Below are positions 1 through 4,821 of a stretch of DNA of 7,231 nucleotides, one piece after another. The translations under genes and the position numbers were made by a program. Numbering within the stretch: the stretch's first letter is position 1; each line of letters opens with the position of its first letter. Below the pieces are notes generated by a model that was given only the letters and a program-made list of their open reading frames with translations, was not told the origin of the DNA and did not search any database. This stretch comes from Candidatus Bathyarchaeota archaeon (GTDB lineage: Archaea; Thermoproteota; Bathyarchaeia; TCS64): the NCBI GenBank assembly GCA_030669135.1, contig DAOVEE010000090.1, positions 1 to 7,231 of the forward strand, given 5' to 3'.

Positions 1-194
1 CCAGCGGCCTTGGCGTGGTTGACGCGGTGCTCACGGGGGCCTTCACCGTGGTGGGGGTGCCCCTCGGGGCCGCGTCAGCCATAAGCCTGCTGACCCGTCT
101 CGCCACATACTGGTTCGAGCTGGTGCTCTGCGGGGCGGTGAGCCTCCACTTCGGCTACAGGGAGGCTCTGGAGGGCTTCGAGGGGTTGCGATAG
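1..194 (+). CDS. C-terminal end of a UPF0104/flippase-like polytopic membrane protein (partial)
   Basis: Reading from base 3, an open frame gives 63 residues ending at TAG 192-194; the 5' part lies outside the window. The peptide opens with S-G-L-G-V-V-D-A-V and continues with hydrophobic stretches (about residues 9-30 and 36-52), ending in a short charged tail. A G-G/S-L-G-x-x-(D/E)-A motif followed by 'GVPLGAA', then a 'LLTRLATYW' helix, is the usual C-terminal signature of the lysylphosphatidylglycerol synthase membrane domain / UPF0104 family. In archaea this family includes proteins linked to lipid-bound sugar transfer or flipping, such as AglD-like proteins. The motif reading is direct; the family call rests on recall of that signature. 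Its substrate cannot be told from this fragment. The stop codon runs into the AT-rich box of the next gene. Confidence 0.7.
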   Translation, partial: SGLGVVDAVLTGAFTVVGVPLGAASAISLLTRLATYWFELVLCGAVSLHFGYREALEGFEGLR

Positions 195-203
195 CTTTTT
201 ATC
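194..203 (+). promoter_or_regulatory. TATA-like box before the 88-residue gene
   Basis: The AT-rich stretch gctttttatc lies about 35 bases before ATG 235 in GC-rich surroundings. An archaeal TATA box here would place transcription start near 224-226, leaving a leader of about 10 bases. The run of five T immediately after the upstream stop could equally help terminate the upstream transcript. Placement is inferred from spacing only. Confidence 0.4.
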
Positions 204-234
204 CCACAGACGCGCTGTATCGCTAGTGATATAG

Positions 235-501
235 ATGGAGTTCACGCTTCAGATGGTTCAACAGGTCCTCCTGTACGTCGCCACATACCTCATCGGGATG
301 GCCTTCGCCGGCAGCTTCCTAGGCCGAAGATGGATGGGAACCGTAGACGTCTTCCTGCACAGGACCTTCAAGCTGGACGTCACCATAGGCAAGTACCTCT
401 ACTGGAAGCACTTCTGCTGCATACCCAACCCGCCCAAGCCCAAGAACCTGCGGAGGCCCACGGGCCTCGCGGGTATGCTCTTCACGAGGTTCATAGAGTA
501 G
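235..501 (+). CDS. Small predicted membrane protein of unknown function (88 aa)
   Basis: I do not recognise this protein. It begins at ATG 235 and ends at TAG 499-501. Residues about 8-29 form one hydrophobic segment containing G-x-x-x-A/G spacing, suitable for a single membrane helix. This is followed by a basic, aromatic-rich region (GRRWMG, then W57-K-H-F-C-C at 57-62) and a proline/lysine-rich stretch with P-N-P-P-K-P-K near residues 64-70. The adjacent Cys pair could bind metal, form a disulfide or be acylated, but nothing shows which. Codons are dominated by C or G at the third position, as in the neighbours, which supports real coding. It lies 40 bases after the flippase-like gene and 47 bases before the oxidoreductase gene, with AT-rich promoter-like boxes on both sides. 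A membrane-tethered accessory role near the flippase-like protein is only a guess. Confidence 0.65.
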   Translation: MEFTLQMVQQVLLYVATYLIGMAFAGSFLGRRWMGTVDVFLHRTFKLDVTIGKYLYWKHFCCIPNPPKPKNLRRPTGLAGMLFTRFIE

Positions 502-513
502 CGCAGCCGACCG

Positions 514-527
514 GAAACATAAAAAAG
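514..527 (+). promoter_or_regulatory. Putative BRE/TATA promoter of the Gfo/Idh/MocA gene
   Basis: The stretch gaaacataaaaaag combines a purine-rich BRE-like part with an A/T-rich TATA-like core about 25-30 bases before ATG 549. That distance would put transcription start at or very near the ATG, the layout of leaderless archaeal mRNAs. No convincing Shine-Dalgarno sequence precedes the ATG (only cgggggtc about 10 bases upstream), which fits a leaderless or near-leaderless message. Confidence 0.5.
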
Positions 528-548
528 CATCACGGGGGTCAAACAAGC

Positions 549-1526
549 ATGCTCCGACTCGGGGTCATCGGATGCGGCCGCGTCACCACCATGTTCCACC
601 TCAGAGCCATCAGTGACATCAGGGGGGTCGAGGTCGCAACTGTTGCCGATGTCAACGAGGAGCGGATGCGAGTAGTGGCAAACGAGTGCAATGCAAAGGA
701 ATACACCGACTACCACGAGCTTCTCAGAGACTCGGGGATCGACGCCGTAGTCATCAACACGCCGCCCAAGTTCCATGAAGAGATGGTCATCGAGGCCCTG
801 GGCAGCGGAAAACACGTTCTCTGTGAGAAGCCACTCTCAGAGACAGTGGAGGGATGCATGAGGATTAAGGAGGCACAGCTTGAATCGGGGCTCGCGATGC
901 TCCCCGCCCATAACTACGTCTTCACGCCTTGCCTGACACGCCTCATCGACCTCGTGGACTCAGGCACCGTAGGGGGTGTGAGGAAGCTAACCTTGGCGTT
1001 CGAGAACAACCTCAAGACGTACAGGTCCCAGACCGACTTCAGGATCACAAAGGGTAACGGCCTCTTAGAGGACATGCTGCCGCATATACTCAGCGTGTCG
1101 ACGCCAGTCGCAGGGAGCGCGGTGGACGTGAAGGAGCTCCGATGGTGGCGCGAGGACTACGAAGTCTGCGACAACATGGAAACCACCCTCGTGACCGACC
1201 GGGGGGTGGACCTTGAGTGCAGCCTGAGCTGGACCAAGCTAGTCCCCAGGTTCAGCGTCGAGGTCCACGGATACGAGGGCCGCCTCAAGGCAGACCTGAT
1301 GATGAAACCCTACCAGGTCTCTCTGGAGAAGCGGGGGAAGAGGAAGGTCTACAGGGATCGTTGGCTGAGCTGGTACCTCGACCTCGTCAGGTTCAAGCAC
1401 CCCAGCTTCAGGAACCAGTACGTCCACTTCGACCGCGTGGTCCGCGGCCTGGAGGCGCCCAAGATCACGGTGGACGACGAGTCTCACATCCTCGGCGTAA
1501 TAGAGAAGATCTCCGAGATGATGTAG
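549..1526 (+). CDS. Gfo/Idh/MocA-family NAD(P)-dependent oxidoreductase
   Basis: This encodes a 325-residue cytoplasmic dehydrogenase, a normal length for the family. The N-terminal Rossmann domain (about 1-120) starts with L-G-V-I-G-C-G-R-V, the dinucleotide-binding glycine loop, followed by an Asp at the end of the second strand (V32-A-D). The family hallmark E-K-P is at residues 93-95, with Lys94 the expected catalytic/cofactor-contacting lysine. The C-terminal alpha/beta domain contains L-L-E-D-M-L-P-H-I (172-180), which matches the family's D-x-x-x-H substrate-site motif (Asp175, His179). ATG 549 was chosen because the Rossmann strand begins four residues later; the same frame is open further upstream, but that part overlaps the 88-residue gene and has no domain character. 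Members oxidise or reduce sugars, inositols and related hydroxy compounds, but the substrate is not evident. The DUF362 gene follows after 12 bases, so the two are probably co-transcribed. Confidence 0.9.
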   Translation: MLRLGVIGCGRVTTMFHLRAISDIRGVEVATVADVNEERMRVVANECNAKEYTDYHELLRDSGIDAVVINTPPKFHEEMVIEALGSGKHVLCEKPLSETVEGCMRIKEAQLESGLAMLPAHNYVFTPCLTRLIDLVDSGTVGGVRKLTLAFENNLKTYRSQTDFRITKGNGLLEDMLPHILSVSTPVAGSAVDVKELRWWREDYEVCDNMETTLVTDRGVDLECSLSWTKLVPRFSVEVHGYEGRLKADLMMKPYQVSLEKRGKRKVYRDRWLSWYLDLVRFKHPSFRNQYVHFDRVVRGLEAPKITVDDESHILGVIEKISEMM

Positions 1527-1534
1527 GGGAGGGG
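1526..1534 (+). promoter_or_regulatory. Strong ribosome binding site of the DUF362 gene
   Basis: GGGGAGGGG contains GGAGG (1528-1532), complementary to the archaeal 16S rRNA 3' end, with six bases before GTG 1539. The spacing favours GTG 1539 over the adjacent TTG 1542. It begins on the last base of the upstream stop codon, a sign of translational coupling within an operon. Confidence 0.7.
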
Positions 1535-1538
1535 CGAC

Positions 1539-2414
1539 GTGTTGAGCAGGGTCTCCGTGGTTCGCGCCGGTGGCGACATACCCGCGGCCGTTCGGCGCAG
1601 CGTCGAGCTTCTAGACGCGCCTCTGCCTAGTGGCGTCGACGCCGTGGTCAAGCCTAACATCTGCAACGCCAAGAACCCGGACGGCATGGTGATCACCGAC
1701 TTCAGGGTGATCGAGGCTGTCGTAGACCTCCTCAAGGACAGAGGCTGCGACGTCACCGTGGTGGAGTCCGACAACATCTCGGGCACGGCGGACGCCCGGG
1801 CCGAGAGATCCGGCCTCCTGGCGCTCCTCGACGAGCTCGACGTACAATGGCTTAACCTGAGCCGCGACGACTACGAGGAGCACGAGGTGGCGGGGACGGT
1901 CCTCAGGATGCCCAGGACCGTCATGGAGGCCGAGTACTTCGTCAACCTCCCCAAGATGAAGACCTGCGCCCACACCCTGGTGACCCTGGGCATAAAGAAC
2001 CTCTACGGCGTCTTCCAGAGGAAGAGTAAGGGCAGGCTCCACAGGCATCTGGACGAGATACTTCCCTACTTGGCCGAGGCCGTGAGAAACGACCTGGTCG
2101 TGGTGGACGGTTTGACCTGCATGGAGGGGAACGGGCCGGTCGTCGGGAACCCCGTCTGCCTCGACCTAGTCGTTGCAGGCGTCGACATCGTCTCCGTGGA
2201 CTCCGTGTGCAGCAGCCTCATGGGGTTCGATCCCGCCGAGATTACGCACATCGCGTCGTCTGCAGGGCGTGCCCCCGGCATGGTGGACGTTGAACGGATC
2301 GAGGTGGTGGGGGAAGACTGGAAACAGCTCGTCCACAAGTTCGAGCCCCCGTACAGCCTCAAGGCCACCCTCAAGAGCCTGCGCGCCATCAAGGACATAT
2401 ACCTGACCAGGTGA
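1539..2414 (+). CDS. DUF362 domain protein
   Basis: The 291-residue product starts at GTG behind a strong GGAGG. It matches DUF362 across most of its length: V-V-K-P-N-I-C at 36-42, V-V-E-S-D at 74-78, N-L-P-K-M-K-T at 136-142 followed by H145 and L-G-I-K-N-L-Y-G (150-157), V-V-D-G at 188-191, and an Asp-rich strand-turn region near 216-221 (V-D-I-V-S-V-D). Many DUF362 proteins carry a C-terminal or inserted 2x[4Fe-4S] ferredoxin domain. None is seen here: there is no C-x2-C-x2-C cluster and only scattered cysteines (42, 70, 143, 194, 207, 224), so this is the stand-alone form. The biochemical role of the family is poorly defined, and I do not assign one. Its tight placement behind the Gfo/Idh/MocA oxidoreductase suggests both act on the same pathway. 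The C-terminal 25 residues are basic and lack domain features. Confidence 0.85.
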   Translation: MLSRVSVVRAGGDIPAAVRRSVELLDAPLPSGVDAVVKPNICNAKNPDGMVITDFRVIEAVVDLLKDRGCDVTVVESDNISGTADARAERSGLLALLDELDVQWLNLSRDDYEEHEVAGTVLRMPRTVMEAEYFVNLPKMKTCAHTLVTLGIKNLYGVFQRKSKGRLHRHLDEILPYLAEAVRNDLVVVDGLTCMEGNGPVVGNPVCLDLVVAGVDIVSVDSVCSSLMGFDPAEITHIASSAGRAPGMVDVERIEVVGEDWKQLVHKFEPPYSLKATLKSLRAIKDIYLTR

Positions 2415-2443
2415 CCAAGGGGTTCGCTCAACACCGTCCACGG

Positions 2444-2457
2444 GAAACGATATATTT
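2444..2457 (+). promoter_or_regulatory. BRE/TATA promoter of the MFS gene, probably leaderless
   Basis: The stretch gaaacgatatattt is a good archaeal promoter candidate, with a purine-rich BRE followed by a TATATTT core centred near 2452. The core is about 27 bases before ATG 2479, so transcription should start at or just before the start codon. The only SD-like string (aggag, 2474-2478) abuts the ATG and is too close to work as a normal ribosome binding site, which supports a leaderless message. Confidence 0.6.
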
Positions 2458-2478
2458 CGTTGCGGCACCTGACAGGAG

Positions 2479-3660
2479 ATGAATAGAGCCATCAAGGTGC
2501 TTCTGCTCTCCGTGTTCGTGGCGATGCTGGGTCTCGGCATCGTCAGCCCCATCATGCCGCTGTACGCCGAGAGCCTAGGCGCCACCTACACCCAGGTAGG
2601 GCTGCTGAGCTCGGCGTGGAGCACCAGCCGCCTGATATTCAGCGCCCCGGCGGGGAGGCTGAGCGATTCCACGAGTAAGAAGAAGGTGATCGTCGCCGGG
2701 ATGCTAACCTACGCAGTCGTCAGCCTCATGTACGTGATCGCCTGGGACTTCAACTCGCTCCTCTCATTCAGGTTCATCCACGGCCTAGGCTCCGCCATGA
2801 CGATGCCCATCGCCATGGCCTACGCCGCGGAGCTGTCGCCCGAGGGCGAGGAGGGACGGTACATGGGCACCATGACCTTCGCCTTGTTCGGCGGTATGGG
2901 CTTCGGGCCTCTCCTCGGCGGCAGCCTCACCGACATGTTCAGCATGAGCGTCCCCTTCTACGTCATGAGCGGACTCACCGCCCTGAGACTGGCGCTCGTG
3001 ATGCTGTTCCTACCCGACCTAGGCTCGACGACGTACGCCGCGGACGAGCCCAAGCCCTCGTTCAGGAAGGTTTTATCGAATAAGGTTCTCTTGGCTAGCT
3101 TCGTGTTCAGGGCCGTGAACGCCCTCGGCCGCGGAGCCATCATGGGTTTCCTCGCCATCTTCATGACCACGGCCGTCGCCGACGGCGGTCTGGAGCTATC
3201 CGTGACGGCGGCAGGCACCGTGCTCTCCGTCGGCCAGCTCACATCGGCGGTTCTTCAGAGGCCGTGCGGCGAACTGGCGGACCGCTACGACAAGAACAAG
3301 TTAATCATAATGGGGGGCCTGGTGGCAGTCGTTGGGATGGCCACGTTCCCTTTCACCCATAGCTTCTGGCAGGTGATGGCCGCCAGGCTCCTGTTCTCCG
3401 CTGGAAGCGCGTTGATGACGCCGGCCATCACCGCCATAGCGGCCATCGAGGGCCGCAGCCTAGGCATAGGGACGACCATGAGCGTCCTCCAGAGCGCCAT
3501 GAGCCTGGGGATGATGGCTGGCCCTCTTCTTTCAGGTATCCTCGCCGACATGTTCAGCCTGAAGCCCATTTTCTGGGTGGGCTCGGCGATATCTCTGCTC
3601 GGTCTGGGGCTTTTCGTGGTGCTTCAGCCTAGAGTCGACTCTAAACAGGTGATCGTGTAG
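2479..3660 (+). CDS. Major facilitator superfamily transporter (12 TM)
   Basis: The 393-residue protein is almost entirely hydrophobic helices in two halves joined by a charged linker around 185-200 (D-E-P-K-P-S-F-R-K), as expected for a 12-helix MFS carrier in the cytoplasmic membrane. Motif A is seen in the loop after helix 2 as G59-R-L-S-D-S with the basic K67-K-K. Helix 4 has R98-F-I-H-G-L-G (motif B type), and helix 5 has G-G-M-G-F-G-P-L-L-G-G at 138-148 (motif C, common in antiporter/drug-efflux MFS members). The second half repeats a motif A-like G264-E-L-A-D-R. ATG 2479 is supported by promoter spacing. The overall pattern resembles multidrug or sugar-efflux type carriers, but the substrate cannot be read from sequence. 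It has its own promoter and is separated from flanking genes by 64 and 123 bases, so it need not share a pathway with either neighbour. Confidence 0.92.
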   Translation: MNRAIKVLLLSVFVAMLGLGIVSPIMPLYAESLGATYTQVGLLSSAWSTSRLIFSAPAGRLSDSTSKKKVIVAGMLTYAVVSLMYVIAWDFNSLLSFRFIHGLGSAMTMPIAMAYAAELSPEGEEGRYMGTMTFALFGGMGFGPLLGGSLTDMFSMSVPFYVMSGLTALRLALVMLFLPDLGSTTYAADEPKPSFRKVLSNKVLLASFVFRAVNALGRGAIMGFLAIFMTTAVADGGLELSVTAAGTVLSVGQLTSAVLQRPCGELADRYDKNKLIIMGGLVAVVGMATFPFTHSFWQVMAARLLFSAGSALMTPAITAIAAIEGRSLGIGTTMSVLQSAMSLGMMAGPLLSGILADMFSLKPIFWVGSAISLLGLGLFVVLQPRVDSKQVIV

Positions 3661-3666
3661 CCTCCC

Positions 3667-3686
3667 TCAGCCCGGGCAAAGGCTGA
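3667..3686 (+). terminator. Short hairpin after the MFS gene, possible terminator
   Basis: TCAGCC (3667-3672) pairs with GGCTGA (3681-3686) around an eight-base loop, six bases after the stop codon. There is no T-run directly after it, and archaeal termination usually depends on T-rich stretches, so a role as terminator is uncertain. It may be an mRNA 3'-end structure or chance. Confidence 0.25.
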
Positions 3687-3728
3687 TATTCGTCCATTGT
3701 CGTAGGGGTCTTCGATCACTGTCGAGCA

Positions 3729-3739
3729 GATTTAAATAC
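3729..3739 (+). promoter_or_regulatory. Distal TATA box of the HMG-CoA synthase operon
   Basis: The string gatttaaatac contains TTTAAATA (3731-3738), a near-ideal archaeal TATA core. A start about 25 bases downstream (near 3760) would give a leader of about 24 bases holding the GTGATC ribosome binding site at 3774-3779. That makes it the better of the two boxes if translation uses that site. Confidence 0.6.
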
Positions 3740-3749
3740 GATGCAGACG

Positions 3750-3757
3750 TTTTTAAT
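3750..3757 (+). promoter_or_regulatory. Proximal TATA-like box of the HMG-CoA synthase operon
   Basis: TTTTTAAT is a second AT-rich candidate, about 19 bases downstream of the first and about 30 bases before TTG 3784. Transcription from it would start near 3778 and yield a nearly leaderless message lacking the GTGATC site. It may be an alternative promoter, or simply part of the AT-rich initiator region together with ATTAATTT (3761-3768). Confidence 0.35.
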
Positions 3758-3773
3758 CGGATTAATTTCGAAT

Positions 3774-3779
3774 GTGATC
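3774..3779 (+). promoter_or_regulatory. Ribosome binding site deciding a TTG start
   Basis: GTGATC matches the extended Shine-Dalgarno sequence (GGAGGUGAUC, complement of the archaeal 16S 3' end GAUCACCUCC) and sits four bases before TTG 3784. The only in-frame ATG nearby (3772) is followed at once by TGA (3775), so it cannot start the protein. The bases 3774-3781 also read as the perfect palindrome GTGATCAC. Confidence 0.55.
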
Positions 3780-3783
3780 ACCC

Positions 3784-4821
3784 TTGAAGACAGCTAGACA
3801 GGTCGGCATAGTGGGGTACGGCGCCTACGTCCCCATTTACCGGCTGGAGGCCTCCGAGGTGAACCGGGTCTGGGGTGGAGACGGTGCGCCGGTGGAGGAG
3901 AAATCCGTGGTGGCGCCCGACGAGGACACGGTGACCATCTCGGTGGAGGCGGCGAAGCAGGCCGTGAGGCGCTCCGGCATAGACCCATCCGAGATAGGCG
4001 CCGTCTACGTGGGCACCGAGTCCAAGCCCTACGCGGTCAAGCCAAGCGGCACCATAGTGGCCGAGGCCATCGGCGCCACCCCGAACGTGTCCACCGCGGA
4101 CATCGAGTTCGCCTGCAAGGCGGGCACCGAGGCCATGCAGAACTGCATCGGCCTGGTCGGCAGCGGGATGCAAAGGTACGCCATGGCGATAGGGGCGGAC
4201 ACAGCTCAGGGGAGGCCGGCGGACGCGCTCGAGTACACCGCAGCCTGCGGCGGAGCCGCGTTCATATTCGCGGATCGTAGCGCCGACACCGTCGCCTACC
4301 TTGAGGCCTCATACAGCTACGTGACCGATACGCCCGACTTCTGGAGGCGATCCAAGGAGATGTACCCGAGGCACGGGAGCAGGTTCACGGGTGCACCCGC
4401 ATACTTTAAACACATCCAGGGCGCGGCAAAAGGGTTGCTGGAGGAGACCGGGTACAAACCTGAGGACTTCAATTGGGCTGTGTTCCACCAGCCCAACACC
4501 AAGTTCCCGATACGCGTAGGCAGGGGGCTCGGTTTCACCATGGATCAGATCAACCCGGGGCTCGTGGCCCCCAAGATCGGGAACACGTACGCCGGAAGCA
4601 CCCCGATCGGCCTCGCAGCGACGCTGGACATCGCCGAGCCCGGTGACAAGATATTCGCGGTGAGCTACGGCTCCGGCAGCGGCAGCGACGCCTTCATCTT
4701 CACGGTCCAGGAAGCGATAACCGAGAAGCGGGGTGGGCCGAAGCTGGTCAGCTTCATCGACCGCAAGAAGTACGTGGACTACGCCACGTACCTCAGGTTC
4801 AGGGGGCAGATCATCCAATGA
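3784..4821 (+). CDS. Hydroxymethylglutaryl-CoA synthase, archaeal type
   Basis: The 345-residue enzyme condenses acetyl-CoA with acetoacetyl-CoA to HMG-CoA in the mevalonate pathway, which supplies archaeal isoprenoid lipids. The sequence starts I-V-G-Y-G-A-Y-V-P (9-17), the usual N-terminus of the archaeal family. The catalytic triad looks complete: Glu79 in G-T-E-S-K-P-Y, Cys111 in F-A-C-K-A-G-T-E as the acyl-accepting nucleophile, and His235 in V-F-H-Q-P-N. The G-N-T-Y-A-G-S segment (266-272) and the glycine-rich S-Y-G-S-G-S-G-S-D (294-302) are thiolase-fold active-site loops. Length is normal for archaea and shorter than eukaryotic HMGS. TTG 3784 is chosen because an in-frame TGA lies three codons upstream and no later ATG precedes the first strand. 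The thiolase-fold gene follows with a 4-base ATGA overlap. Known archaeal complexes join HMGS, acetoacetyl-CoA thiolase and a DUF35 protein, and this operon matches that arrangement. Confidence 0.95.
   Translation: MKTARQVGIVGYGAYVPIYRLEASEVNRVWGGDGAPVEEKSVVAPDEDTVTISVEAAKQAVRRSGIDPSEIGAVYVGTESKPYAVKPSGTIVAEAIGATPNVSTADIEFACKAGTEAMQNCIGLVGSGMQRYAMAIGADTAQGRPADALEYTAACGGAAFIFADRSADTVAYLEASYSYVTDTPDFWRRSKEMYPRHGSRFTGAPAYFKHIQGAAKGLLEETGYKPEDFNWAVFHQPNTKFPIRVGRGLGFTMDQINPGLVAPKIGNTYAGSTPIGLAATLDIAEPGDKIFAVSYGSGSGSDAFIFTVQEAITEKRGGPKLVSFIDRKKYVDYATYLRFRGQIIQ

Noticed and set aside
330..548. Upstream extension of the Gfo/Idh/MocA frame from ATG 330
   Set aside because: It overlaps the 88-residue gene, has low-complexity Gln/His/Ala-rich content with no domain character, and the Rossmann strand begins right after ATG 549.
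399..815. 138-codon minus-strand frame across the small gene and the oxidoreductase
   Set aside because: Antisense to two well supported genes and composition-driven; no promoter or ribosome binding site seen for it.
3712..3725. TCGA-N6-TCGA inverted repeat before the HMGS promoter as an operator
   Set aside because: TCGA is itself a palindrome and the half-sites are only four bases; this is expected by chance in this composition.
4309..4818. 169-codon open frame on the minus strand inside HMG-CoA synthase
   Set aside because: Antisense shadow of a GC-rich gene whose catalytic motifs are clear on the + strand; no start signals and no recognisable protein.
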